Below are positions 48,908-58,400 of a stretch of 64,000 nucleotides of DNA, one piece after another (the stretch's first letter is position 1; every line of letters starts with the position of its first letter). The notes beneath the pieces are model-generated. The model worked only from the letters and a program-made list of their open reading frames with translations. It had not been told where the DNA came from and made no database searches. A program made the position numbers and the translations under genes. Source of the stretch: Chloropicon primus (Eukaryota > Chlorophyta > Chloropicophyceae > Chloropicales > Chloropicaceae). The stretch spans positions 620,001 through 684,000 of the forward strand of contig CP060756.1 in the NCBI GenBank assembly GCA_023205875.1, written 5' to 3'.

Positions 48908-49444
48908 CTACTTATTGTTCTCGTCGAGCTCCTTGAGGGCTCGCTCTATCCTTTCCTCAAAGGGTGTCTCGTGCGTGGTGATGCCTTTGAACTCGCTGTA
49001 CCGCCTCAGACCGTTCGGTATTCCATTAAAGTCACTGGGGGGCGGCGGCGTCTTCGGGATACCCCGACCGGCCTGTGCTTCGACAAAGTAGCTGTTCTCC
49101 TTGTCGAGGAAAACGCTCTTGTCCACTTGGAAACCTCCAGGGGTGTGCTCAGAGAAGCTCTCGTGGTCCACAAACACGTCTACCACTGCGGGACTCGGCT
49201 TTGCTACCGACAAGTCGGTGAACTCGACTTCCTTCTCCGGATCCACGACCCTCTTGCGCCCCCACTTGTCATTCTTCCACTTGACTTGGACGTCAGCCTC
49301 AGCCTTGTCCGCCTTAGTCGCCTGGCAAGCACTTTTCCCCTGAGGCACCCTCTTGGTCTCAACCGCTGCCCCTTGCGAGTTCTGAGGGGAAAAGCAAGTG
49401 CCCGCGCTCCCGCAAAGTTTCGAGGCAAGCTTTAGGAAGCCCAT
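48908..49444 (-). CDS. Uncharacterised 178-residue protein
   Basis: Single exon, ATG at 49444. The N-terminus MGFLKLASKLCGSAG is followed by a Ser/Gln/Lys-rich stretch and then a compact segment with VKWKNDKWGRKRVVDPEKEV, and it ends ALKELDENNK. No domain was recognised and no transmembrane segment is seen. Codon use is like its neighbours, and the 3' end is convergent with the TBC gene. It could be plastid-targeted or a soluble cytosolic protein. Confidence 0.6.
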   Translation of the reverse strand: MGFLKLASKLCGSAGTCFSPQNSQGAAVETKRVPQGKSACQATKADKAEADVQVKWKNDKWGRKRVVDPEKEVEFTDLSVAKPSPAVVDVFVDHESFSEHTPGGFQVDKSVFLDKENSYFVEAQAGRGIPKTPPPPSDFNGIPNGLRRYSEFKGITTHETPFEERIERALKELDENNK

Positions 49445-49607
49445 GGCAATCGTTCTGCCCTCTTCTTTCGACCCTCTGACCCCAAAGATTGCCGCCTTGG
49501 TTCCAGCAGCAGAGACGCCAAAGCCAAAGCCAAAAAGACTTTGAATAGAACGATTTTGGCGGGGGACAGGAGGGGAACTGGAACTGGGCCATTGCCATCA
49601 TGAGGAG

Positions 49608-51240
49608 GGGGACCGTGCAAGTCCATCAGTGATCGGAGTGGGCGGGATGAGAAAGATTGGTGCTCCACGGACGAGGTCTTTGGACTACAGCTCATCTCCC
49701 AAGCAGGAAGGTTTGGGGCTGTCACAATCTCGACAAACATGGCTGGAAGGGGAACGGACATTCTTTTGGGGGGGAATCCCTACGAGATGGTAAGGATCGT
49801 TCTGCTTCAGAATCTTTGCTCCGCCCTCATGAAGAGCGAAACTTGCCCCGATTTCTCTGGGCTCTCGGAGATCATAAACATAGAAATTCCTCCGGAGCTC
49901 CTGGGGCTGATGGCCCGCGCAAAGGCCTCTGCGATGTCAGAGTGCGGCCCATCACTGACCCTGAACGAGGTCGAGCAGCTCGTGATCGAGCTCTGCAACT
50001 TTGCGAGGCAGATCCTGGGTGGTGGCGAGGAGCAGAGCTTGGCCTTGGTAGAGTCCAAGAATTTTTCTGCCTTGGAAAGCCTCCTTGGGACAATGGAGCT
50101 TCCCGCCTCCCAACAATCGCTTCCCACCACAGCCTTGCAGAAGTTCGCAAACGCAGCAGTGTTCCTCTACAGCTATTGCGGCGAAGTTTGCAGCAGGGAA
50201 GGTGATCTTGTCCGGGAGTTGGGCGGCCTGCATGTTGTGGGAACGCAGCTGCACGACTCGAGGCGCATCGACAACCAGTTGAGGGGCAGGGCAGGGAGGC
50301 AGGGCGACCCCGGCTCAACTATATTCATTTTGAGTTTGCAGGACGATCTCCTGAAGATCCACGGCGGGGACAAGACCGCGTCTTTGATGACGGCTATTCT
50401 CGACGAAACGACTGGAGTCACCAGCCGCCTGCTGGACTCGCAGCTGCTCACTCTGCAGCGCAGCGTCGAAGAGTGGTACACGGGGATAAGGAAGCAGGTC
50501 TACAAGTACGACCAGTTTCTCGACATCCAACGGAACCAGATCTATAGGCTGAGGAAGCACATATTGACCTCCAGTGCGGACGAGCTGATGCACTTGATTT
50601 TTACCTACATCCGAGCGGACGTGGCGGAGGCCGTGGAGAGGAACGTCGCGGGTCACCCCAAGCAGTGGGACATCTCAAAAGTTTGCGAGGACGTGGAGAG
50701 GTCGCTGAACGAGGAGGGGATCCTCCAGCCGCAGTGTCCTGCTGCGATCCAAAGGGATCTGTCTTCTGGGAGCTGGAAGCGGACAAAGAGCACAGGTTTC
50801 CGACCACGGGCAGTTACCTTTTTGCGTACCAGGCCGCCGCCCAAAAGCTGGAGCTGGGAAGGGTCGAGGCGGCGGGGGAACGCAGGAAGCGGTCTCCCGT
50901 CAGCCAGAAGTGGAGCCCCGAGGCGAACTTCGTAGTCAACGAGCTGACGGAGCGCGTCCTCACGGAGTACTTCCTTCAAGTGCGGAGCGCGGCGACCTCC
51001 AGGAGGGGCATGTCGGACATCCTGAGCGATCAGAGGTACCTCATGCTGGAGCTGGTCGACAAGAGGTGGCAGAAGCACCTGAAGCACATGAGCTCCTTGC
51101 GAAACTCCGTGTCTCTCAGGGTCTTCGGGCAGCTCGACCCCTTGGAGGAGTACAAGGTCGACAGCGCAAAGGCTTTGCTCTATCTTGTGAACTCCATTCA
51201 GAGGGAAATCATCCGAGACCTGTTCTCCGCCTTGCGGTGA
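49608..51240 (+). pseudogene. SECA: SecA C-terminal fragment lacking the motor N-terminus, with one frame change
   Basis: From about 49690 the frame reads [27 protein letters not shown], a SecA motor motif, and later [15 protein letters not shown], the arginine-finger motif VI. SecA helical-wing and scaffold sequence follows. Between about 50720 and 50765 the homology moves to another frame, which then runs to 51240 with SDQRYLMLELVDKRWQKHL and SLRNSVSLRVFGQLDPLEEY. The N-terminal half (Walker A GxGKT, DEAD domain, preprotein crosslinking domain) is absent; the sequence before 49608 is a stop and then the 5' end of an opposite-strand gene. No GT-AG intron of normal size explains the frame change. 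SecA drives thylakoid or inner-envelope protein translocation. The fragment is a truncated copy, or a split or misassembled gene. Confidence 0.75.
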
Positions 51241-51303
51241 AGTCTTCCAGGCGGTGGTTAGGAATAATGCTATTTAAATTACAGAACGAATTCTATCGTT
51301 GCC

Positions 51304-51921
51304 TCAAGGCAAGTTGTTCAGTTCCTCGCTCATGACTTTCCTGTTCACGAAGGGCTTCATGCTCGCCTTGTCCCTCACGGTGAGGGTGTACCCCAGAGCA
51401 GCGAAGCCACCGAGGCCGGCGAGGAGCATACCCAAAGCCTTCTGGCTTCCCATGAAATTGTACTCGTCCAAGCAAGCCTCTGGGTACGCGGTTCCGTCGT
51501 CCCAAGTGAGCTCGTCCGTCTCCGCAAGCGGCTCCGTGGGCGCCTTGCGGTAGGCCACGGGCCCTCCGCCACCTCCCCTCCTCACTTGGAATTGGAACGG
51601 CTGGGCCACACTGGAGCCCCCCAGCCTTGAGCGCGAGCGAGCGAAGAAGGAAGAAGAAGGAGAAAGGGGGCACGAGAGTCAGTCCATCCGCATTTGCGAG
51701 GGAGGGGGAGGAGGACAAACACGCACAACAGCCATTCCAATGCCCAACCGAGACGGGGACACTTTGGCCGGAGCAAACAAAAAAGCCTCCGCTAGAGCAC
51801 CCGCCAACCAAACGAGTCCAATCCAAGACGTCACCACTCCGTTGACGGGTGAGTCCTTTCCACCGCCTTACCTCTTGCCCAAAGCGTTCGCCACGGTTCG
51901 CACGCACACGCTGTTTGCCAT
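51304..51921 (-). CDS. NDUFB8: Mitochondrial complex I subunit NDUFB8
   Basis: Exon 1 51921-51872 (50 bp), intron 261 bp, exon 2 51610-51304; 118 residues. The short first exon codes MANSVCVRTVANALGK, a mitochondrial-targeting-like start, and the join gives S-VAQPFQFQ. TDELTWDDGTAYPEACLDE and a single membrane helix KALGMLLAGLGGFAALGY followed by DKASMKPFV match plant NDUFB8 closely. It is an accessory subunit of the inner membrane NADH dehydrogenase. On the sense strand a GA run lies 32 bp upstream of the ATG. The exon-1 call rests on splice consensus and on the plant-like N-terminus. Confidence 0.85.
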
Positions 51922-52011
51922 CGTGTTCCACGATGAAAAAACCTAAGTAGTCTTCTCTCTCTCTCTCTCCCTCACCCTTGTTGGAGGTTTTCCCCTGTTG
52001 GTGGGGTTCCA

Positions 52012-52033
52012 GTGTATACCAGTTTGGTCACAC
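52012..52033. repeat. Imperfect palindrome left of the Fanzor gene
   Basis: GTGT-at-ACCA-gtt-TGGT-c-ACAC folds into two 4-bp stems with a small internal loop. It lies 110 bp before the Fanzor ATG and could be a left-end hairpin of the element. A 10-bp direct repeat GTTACGAGGA x2 lies at 52098-52117. No target-site duplication is identified. Confidence 0.35.
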
Positions 52034-52143
52034 CCAAAGGACAACCCACTAAGCGTTTTTTTCGTGTTCTCACTTGCTGGACAAGGCCAAATCTATAGTT
52101 ACGAGGAGTTACGAGGAGGGCAGCGAGTGAAACCCTAGCCGTC

Positions 52144-54312
52144 ATGGCGCGATCAGGGAAGCGCCGTAAGAAAAAGGAGAAGCAGGGGAGTGGCTCGACG
52201 AGTTCCACAAGGAGGTCGCACTCTGGCGAGAGTCATGCTCAGGGCGCTTCGAAGTCGGGGCAGGAGTCTCCGACGACGGAGCCGTTACGTCGGTTCTGGA
52301 ATCAGGGTTTAGCCTGGCTCTACGCGTTGTGCCTGCTTCCTATCGCGGACGACCCCGCCTCTGCGGGTGAGGGTTCGAGCACGCCTCGCAAGAAGCGGGG
52401 GGGGAAGCGGAAGGGGAAGCCGCTGGACGACCCCGCCTCTGCTTTCGAGGAGGGTTCGAGCACGCCTCGCAAGAAGCGGGGGGGGAAGCGGAAGGGGCGT
52501 CCGCCGGAGGCGGACGCCTCTGCGGGTGAGAGTTCGAGCTCGTCAGGCAAGCCTCGCAAGAAGCCTCGCAAGAAGGGCAAGAAGAAGAACAAGAAGAAGG
52601 GTAAGAAGAAGAAGAACAAGAGGGGGAAGAAAGCAGGGAAGCAGCCGGGTGGCTTGGCGGACGACAGCGTGAAGAAGACCTGGTTCTCATCGATCAAGAG
52701 AGAACTTGAAGAGGTAAAGTGTCCGAAGACGGGATGGAGGTCGTGCTTGAACCTTCCAGAAGATTCTGTGGTATCCGTGGAGACATTGCAGCCGCCCGCC
52801 AAAAGGAAGAGGGGGCAGAAGCTGAAGACCTCCAAGCTATTGTCGGAGCGAACGGTGATACGGACGAGGAAGCTTAGGATGCGCGTGAACCCTGAGCAGG
52901 CGAGAACACTTTGCAACTGGATGGGAGCTGCGCGTTTCACATACAACAAGTGTTTGGAGGCGGTCAAGAAGGAGGGTTTTCCGCTGGTTTGGACCGTCCT
53001 GCTGGACAGATTTGTGACGGCCAAACCGCGACGCCCTGAGGTCTTTGAGGGCCTGGAGAAAGAGCTGAAAGAAATCCAATGCTCTCCACGGCCATGGACA
53101 AAACAGGAGGCAGAGCTTTTCGCGGCCAGAGAGAAGAGACTCGAGAGCCAAATTGGAGGCAGAGCTTTTCGCATCCAAGTGGCCAAGGACCGGGACTACG
53201 TTAGCGGGGCCTTTGTGAATCAGAAGCATCCTTGGCTGAAGGAAACCCCCTGTGCCATCAGACAAGCTGCCGTGCGAAGTCTCATCAAGGCATGGGATTC
53301 GAACACCGCGAAGCAGGAAGCGATGAAGGAGCGCGGCGAGAAGAAGGGGCACCGCTTCGTTCTCAAGTATCGTCAACGTCAGCAACCGAGCTCTTGGACT
53401 ATTGAAATTGATGCAAGAGACTTAAAGAACGTGGAGACGATCGAAAGGCCAAACACGAGACACAAGGATGACACGAAGCACAACAAACGACGCAAGTGGA
53501 CCAAGCTGGAGGTGTTCAAGAAGAAGATGGCCGGCGGGCCCCTGTACTTGACGGAGGAGATCCCCGGGGGCAAGATCGAGGGTGCCGTGAAGATCACAAG
53601 AAATCGCCTTGGGCAGTTCCACATGCACATTCCCATCGCGACGCCATGGGATCGCCTGCCACCCCTGAAGCCTGAGAACAAGCGGAAGGTTGTCGCCCTG
53701 GATCCGGGAGTCAGGACCTTTCAGACGTCGTACTCGCCGCAAGAAGGCGTCGGGGAGTATGCCACGGGCGAGCGAGGCTTCGCGAGGCTGTTCAACCTCT
53801 GCTGGAGGATTGATGAGATCATTTCCGAGCGCAAAGACCCAAAGGTGAAGCTCCCTTACCTCGACCGCCGCGACTTGAAGAGACAGCAATACGCCTGCAT
53901 GGAGAAACTTCGAGGTCTGACGAACGAGCTTCACAAAAAGGTAGCCAACGATCTATGCAGGAGGTTCGACACAATCCTCCTCCCGGAGTTCAAGTCCCAA
54001 GACATGGTGAAGAAGAACAACAACGGGAGACGCCGAGTGATCAGGAAGAAGACGGCTCGCACGCTCTTGACGTTGAGGCACTATGCGTTCAGAACGTTCT
54101 TGGCTTCCAAGGTGCTCTTGCACGGCAGTGAGCTGGCGATCGTGACGGAGGAGTACACCTCCAAGACCTGTGGCAAGTGCGGACACATCAAGGACAACCT
54201 GGGTGGAGCAGAGGTGTACAAGTGCCAGAAGTGTGGCTTCAAGTGCGGTCGGGATGTGAACGGGGCACGCAACGTCCTCCTGAAGCACTTGCGTCAACCA
54301 AAAAGTGTGTAA
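52144..54312 (+). CDS. Fanzor, eukaryotic TnpB-like RNA-guided nuclease family protein
   Basis: 722 residues in one exon. After a lysine-rich tail (about 1-230, with two 26-27-residue tandem units beginning DDPASA and a long Lys/Gly run) comes the TnpB-type N-terminal region RMRVNPEQARTLCNWMGAAR near 245-264. The RuvC nuclease follows: VVALDPGVRTFQT (Asp520), ILLPEFKSQDM (Glu615) and CGRDVNGARN (Asp704). A zinc ribbon lies between the last two, with Cys676, Cys679, Cys694 and Cys697. All catalytic and zinc residues are present and no break is seen, so it looks intact. In the family the protein is guided by an RNA from its own 3' region and may help keep or spread the element. The gene lies between NDUFB8 and a small membrane-protein gene. 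The LPEF and DPGVRTF forms look eukaryotic/giant-virus Fanzor-like; Fanzor1 versus Fanzor2 is not decided. Confidence 0.9.
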   Translation: MARSGKRRKKKEKQGSGSTSSTRRSHSGESHAQGASKSGQESPTTEPLRRFWNQGLAWLYALCLLPIADDPASAGEGSSTPRKKRGGKRKGKPLDDPASAFEEGSSTPRKKRGGKRKGRPPEADASAGESSSSSGKPRKKPRKKGKKKNKKKGKKKKNKRGKKAGKQPGGLADDSVKKTWFSSIKRELEEVKCPKTGWRSCLNLPEDSVVSVETLQPPAKRKRGQKLKTSKLLSERTVIRTRKLRMRVNPEQARTLCNWMGAARFTYNKCLEAVKKEGFPLVWTVLLDRFVTAKPRRPEVFEGLEKELKEIQCSPRPWTKQEAELFAAREKRLESQIGGRAFRIQVAKDRDYVSGAFVNQKHPWLKETPCAIRQAAVRSLIKAWDSNTAKQEAMKERGEKKGHRFVLKYRQRQQPSSWTIEIDARDLKNVETIERPNTRHKDDTKHNKRRKWTKLEVFKKKMAGGPLYLTEEIPGGKIEGAVKITRNRLGQFHMHIPIATPWDRLPPLKPENKRKVVALDPGVRTFQTSYSPQEGVGEYATGERGFARLFNLCWRIDEIISERKDPKVKLPYLDRRDLKRQQYACMEKLRGLTNELHKKVANDLCRRFDTILLPEFKSQDMVKKNNNGRRRVIRKKTARTLLTLRHYAFRTFLASKVLLHGSELAIVTEEYTSKTCGKCGHIKDNLGGAEVYKCQKCGFKCGRDVNGARNVLLKHLRQPKSV

Positions 54313-54376
54313 CTCCTCAGGGTTGCACATACGTTTGTTAGTACGGGCTGCCGTGCGTGGGCGGAAGTATTCGTTC

Positions 54377-54681
54377 ATGTACGGTGGAATGGTCGTGGTA
54401 GGGCCGAATTACCCTGCCGAGAAACTTACAAACTCGGTGAAACGACCTTTGCAGAAAACTAACAGGTAAGTAGGGGCCGGCCTTCACGTGTTTCTCTCCG
54501 TGTTTCTCTCTTTCAGTGGAAAGGAGAACTTGCCTTTGTGCTTCCAGTATTGACTGTGATTTTCTTACCGTCCTTTCTAGAAACCCCAGCTGAATACGTT
54601 GAACAGGACAAGCAGGACGAGTTGCAGAGGGAGAGAGAGGGAGGAGGAGGTAACAAAAAGTGTGGAAATATGTATTCATAA
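54377..54681 (+). CDS. Possible small single-pass membrane protein, splicing unresolved
   Basis: An ATG at 54377 opens MYGGMVVVGPNYPAEKL. A second open segment from 54517 to 54681 reads WKGELAFVLPVLTVIFLPS, one membrane helix, then an acidic tail ETPAEYVEQDKQDELQ, stop at 54679-54681. Joining 54436 to 54517 (80-bp intron with a weak GTGAAA donor) keeps frame. A stronger GTAAGT donor at 54466 does not fit that frame with either nearby acceptor. The exon model is therefore uncertain and an earlier exon may lie upstream. The stop is 7 bp from the convergent gene's stop. It may be a host gene, and it overlaps the region where a Fanzor guide RNA would be expected. Confidence 0.35.
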
Positions 54682-54687
54682 GCTTGT

Positions 54688-55098
54688 CTACTCATCGTCA
54701 TCGGCAATGCTCGTCCACTCTGCATCGATGACGATGTCGTCTTGTCCCCTGGGCTTTTGCTGTCTCTTCGCTCCCGGCCGTCCGGCACTTCCCTGCTGGG
54801 TGAATCGGTCGAACCAGGAGTTCTGAGTGCTGTAGGCGTTGGCGTTCCTTTCTTGCTCAGCTTGCTGCTGCTCGAGTATGAACTTCTGCAGGGCCGGTAG
54901 GAACAAGGGGGAGAAAAGGGATAACAGGAACATAAAGTACAGGACTTTGAGGTAAATCCCACTGTTGTTGAGCGAAGCAGGCGGAGAACGTTGTCAGCAC
55001 ACGTCGCGCGCGAACCAAGGTCAAGGAACCAAGTCATCCCACCCGTCCGGCTCGCGTCCTCCAAGGGAAGGGCCAGGGCAAACCGAGCAGACAGAGAG

Positions 55099-55143
<45 letters not shown>

Positions 55144-55699
55144 CTTACCTGAAGATGAGGTATATGAACGCCCCGTACAAGACAACTTGCCCCGTGGTTG
55201 TCTTGGAGAAAGCGGTGAACTTCCGCTTTAGCTCCGGATAGTTCCTTTTGAAGTCCTCGGCGGCGTTCTCCAGTTTCGTTTTCACCCCAAACTTGTTGTC
55301 GAAGGACTCGAACTTGAGGGAAACCTCGTTCCTGACTTTGTCGGCCTTGTTGCTGATCTTGAACTTCCTGTCCATCTTCTGCAGGGCTCGCCGGGAGTCG
55401 TCGGCGAGAATCTCTGCCCTCAGGGTGGCTTGCTTGCGGAACTCCTTCCAAAACTTGGGGAGGTCCTCGTTCAGGGCCTTGTCGTACTTCTGCTTCCACT
55501 CGTCCCCGCTGCTCCTCTTCCCCCCGCTCGCCGCGCAGGCAACCACCCTCCTCCTCCTCTCCAGGGACACGCCGCCGCAGCAGCGAACCCCCCTCCTCCC
55601 CGCGGCGAGGGCCCTCCCGCTCGTGCACCCCTCCACCATCCTGCCACTCGTGTGCTGGCTCCTCTGCGCCAACCTCCCCTTCATCATCGTCGTCGTCAT
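54688..55699 (-). CDS. Plastid-type membrane protein of unknown function
   Basis: Exon 1 55699-55149, intron 187 bp (contains a long GA/CT run), exon 2 54961-54688; 274 residues. The start MTTTMMKGRLAQR and the Arg/Gly/Ser-rich first 60 residues look like a chloroplast transit peptide. A basic coiled segment (KQKYDKALNEDLPKFWKEF) follows, then hydrophobic VVLYGAFIYLIF across the splice and GIYLKVLYFMFLLSLFSPLF, so one long or two short membrane segments. The acidic C-terminus DDIVIDAEWTSIADDDE is of a kind seen in plastid proteins. I do not recognise the family. The ATG at 55699 is the first true ATG. Confidence 0.7.
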
Positions 55700-55919
55700 C
55701 AAAGCCACCACCAACAACAACTACTACTACAACGACCTCTCTTTGTGTGCGTGTGTGTACGCGCGTGCGTACCTCGCTCCTCCGTCGAATCCTCACCAGG
55801 CCGTCGCTTCCTTTCAACTAGCGGACTCAATCAAAACCACAAAGCGTTGCTTCTTCCTCGTATCGTATCCAGTCCCACCACCAGCCTCCCTCTGCTCTCA
55901 AGAACCTTATCCTATCGAG

Positions 55920-55955
<36 letters not shown>

Positions 55956-56077
55956 GACTGGGTCGAGACACCTTGACTTCAAGCTGCTGAAGAACAAAAA
56001 CGAAACACGCTGAAAGAGACAACGCACTTGTTTCTCGCGTCCCTTGGGATTGCTTTCTTTGATTGTTTGATTGTTTG

Positions 56078-56111
<34 letters not shown>

Positions 56112-56177
56112 CGCAAGGGTGGAAGCCAGGAGAGGGGGAGTGGGTTCCGGTTGCCTTGGGGAAGAGAGAGTTTCTTC

Positions 56178-56217
<40 letters not shown>

Positions 56218-56253
56218 CGTGTGGAGGTTGGATTGTGCGGAGGGAGTTTGGAG
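55700..56253. other. Divergent promoter region upstream of SufD
   Basis: Simple sequence is dense: a GA run at 55923-55952, a GATT tetranucleotide run at about 56075-56110 and a GT run at about 56177-56212. No gene is supported. Confidence 0.5.
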
Positions 56254-57861
56254 ATGGCGGCGTGCGCGGAGGGAGGCTTGAGGGGGTTGGCAGGGGACGG
56301 AAGGAGGCGGCCCAGGAACGCGGGAACCTCGCGTTGTCACGTGGCGTGCAGGGCCTCCGGAATGAGCGAGTGGCTGGAGAAGTCGTGCGAGGCTCTTCAA
56401 TTGCGGCGGGACGCCCTGGAGAGCGCACCGGCGGCCCCCTGGAGCGACTTGAGGAACAAGAATAAGGACGAGGACTGGCGGTTCTCCGCGAGTCACTTGG
56501 CGAGGATCATGGGCGACCAGCCCAACGTCCTGGGGGGAGGGGAGTGGGCCTCGACGGCCGAGAGGTCGGACTTGTCGTCCTTGGCCTCCGAACTGGCGGA
56601 GGACCTCCAATCGGACCCGAGATTCAACTACAGGCAGGTGCTGGTGAAGGACGGCGTCCTCGTCTCGGAGCCGCAAGGGGAGGGGGGCGTCGTCGTGACG
56701 ACGGCCAGTGGCGTTGAAGGGGAGGAGGCCAAGGAGGCGATGGTGTTCCTGAGCGAGCACGAAGCGTTGAGGCGGGAGGACCCGCTGAGCCCAGAGGACG
56801 ATTTCTTCGACCACTTGGGTAACGCGTTGGGGGAGGGCCAGAAGGCTCCCCACCTGGTCCTGCACGCGAGGCAGGTCGACGAAAGCAGCGGGGCCACGAA
56901 CATCCTGCACGTCTTCCAAGTCGTGCCCAGGAAGAAGGAGGGCTCGACTGTTTGCTGGTCCCCCAAGACATCCGTCCTCGTGGAGGGGAACCAGAAACTC
57001 GTGCTGATCGAGGAGTTGGTCTACGAAGACGGCCAGGCCGCGGCGGTAGAGGCGGTGGAGCCCACTGCGAGGATCGTCCTGCCCAAGACCAGGGCTTACC
57101 TGCACCCGAGCGCGTCCTTCAAGCACACCGTCGTTCACAGTGGGGCAAAGCCGAGGGACGTGAACGTGAGGACGATCCAAGTGACACAGGAGGAGGGGAG
57201 CAGCTACGACATGCTGGAAACGAGAGTGGCGTGCGCGGACGGCTCCTTCCAGGCCTCCGCTTCGAACGCTTCGCTGTCTCGAGTGGAGGTGGACATGTGG
57301 CAACTGGGGGGGGAGACGAAGACCAACTTTAACTCCCTGTCTCTTATCGCGACCTCGGGGGCGTCCAACGGCAAGGGATCGAAATCGTCCTCCGCCTCCG
57401 CGGGCATCACGCACGAGCTGAGAACCAAGGCCAGGCTCTGCCACCCCGGGGGACAAATCAGCCAGGTGGCCAAGATGGTGGCCAGCGGAGGATCGAGCCA
57501 CTGCATTTTCGACGGCAAGGTTGACATCGAGAGGTATGCCCAGGAGACGGATGCCGCTCAGATCGCGAGGGGGCTCCTGTTGACAAAGAGGGCGACCATC
57601 AACGCCCGCCCGAACCTGAGGATTCAAGCCGACAACGTCGTTGCCTCCCACGGGTGCACCATAGCGGACCTGGAGGAGGAGCAGCTCTTCTACTTGGCGT
57701 CCAGGGGCCTGGACGAGAGGACAGCCAGGTCTGTCCTCACTGGCAGCTTCATCAGGGAAATCACGCAGCTGTTCACGACCGACGAGGACATGCCGATGAA
57801 CAAGCTGGCTGGCCGACTGGACGAGGCCGTCGAAGAGGCTTTCCTGCTCTGCGAGATCTGA
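56254..57861 (+). CDS. SUFD: Plastid Fe-S cluster scaffold component SufD
   Basis: 535 residues, single exon, ATG at 56254. A transit-peptide-like N-terminus (GDGRRRPRNAGTSRCHVAC) is followed by the SufBD helical domain. The beta-helix core of SufB/SufD occupies about 250-535, with HELRTKARLCHPGGQ, SSHCIFDGKVDIERYAQ, LLLTKRATINARPNLRIQADNV and VASHGCTIADLEEEQLFYL. The invariant Cys/His region SHGCTI and the ending LFTTDEDMPMNKL are typical of SufD. It works with SufB and SufC to build Fe-S clusters in the plastid stroma. Confidence 0.9.
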   Translation: MAACAEGGLRGLAGDGRRRPRNAGTSRCHVACRASGMSEWLEKSCEALQLRRDALESAPAAPWSDLRNKNKDEDWRFSASHLARIMGDQPNVLGGGEWASTAERSDLSSLASELAEDLQSDPRFNYRQVLVKDGVLVSEPQGEGGVVVTTASGVEGEEAKEAMVFLSEHEALRREDPLSPEDDFFDHLGNALGEGQKAPHLVLHARQVDESSGATNILHVFQVVPRKKEGSTVCWSPKTSVLVEGNQKLVLIEELVYEDGQAAAVEAVEPTARIVLPKTRAYLHPSASFKHTVVHSGAKPRDVNVRTIQVTQEEGSSYDMLETRVACADGSFQASASNASLSRVEVDMWQLGGETKTNFNSLSLIATSGASNGKGSKSSSASAGITHELRTKARLCHPGGQISQVAKMVASGGSSHCIFDGKVDIERYAQETDAAQIARGLLLTKRATINARPNLRIQADNVVASHGCTIADLEEEQLFYLASRGLDERTARSVLTGSFIREITQLFTTDEDMPMNKLAGRLDEAVEEAFLLCEI

Positions 57862-57938
57862 TAGATAGCGGGTAAAAGCATCAAGACGACGATGAGATGA
57901 GATGATTGCAAAGTAGTACAAATATATTCAGATCCTTC

Positions 57939-58400
57939 TCAGCGCAGCGTTCGAGAGATGCTTCTCTCCAGTTGATCGTACATTTCGTCAATCTCGGCCA
58001 GAATCTTGGGCATCGAGTTCACAAGCTGCTGCGTTTTCAGCACAGCCGCCTGCTTGGTGGCGAAAACTCTTGGCACGTTTGAGAGCTCCATGGACTGCCC
58101 CTCCTTCACCGTCGCCCGGCAAGCCCTGTAGCTCGCCGTGGTCGCCCTCACCATCTAACGTGGGACACATCACAAAAAAAATGAAGAAGAGCAGAGTCAG
58201 AAGAACGTTGCCAGGACCCAAGCGTCCTCTCTCTCTCTCTGTCTCTCTGCCTGACCTGAGAGTAAGCTGAAACCCACCTTTTCCGACAGCCTCCTCTTGA
58301 GAGCTTTGGACATGTCCGTCGCATCGAGCTTCGGGCTCGACACGGCAGCGGCTTTCCCCCCGAGAGGTGACACGGTCGTGGTTCCCGTGGACGAACTCAT
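57939..58400 (-). CDS. Small helical protein, possibly BORCS7-like
   Basis: Exon 1 58400-58278, intron 123 bp (GTGGGT...GTTAG, phase 0), exon 2 58154-57939; 112 residues. The N-terminus is Ser/Thr-rich, then KALKRRLSEK-VMVRATTASYRAC and a helical C-terminus (VFATKQAAVLKTQQLVNSM). The size and the LSEKV...L pattern resemble BORCS7 of the BORC lysosome-positioning complex, but similarity is weak and this is only a suggestion. No transmembrane or targeting signal is seen. Confidence 0.6.
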
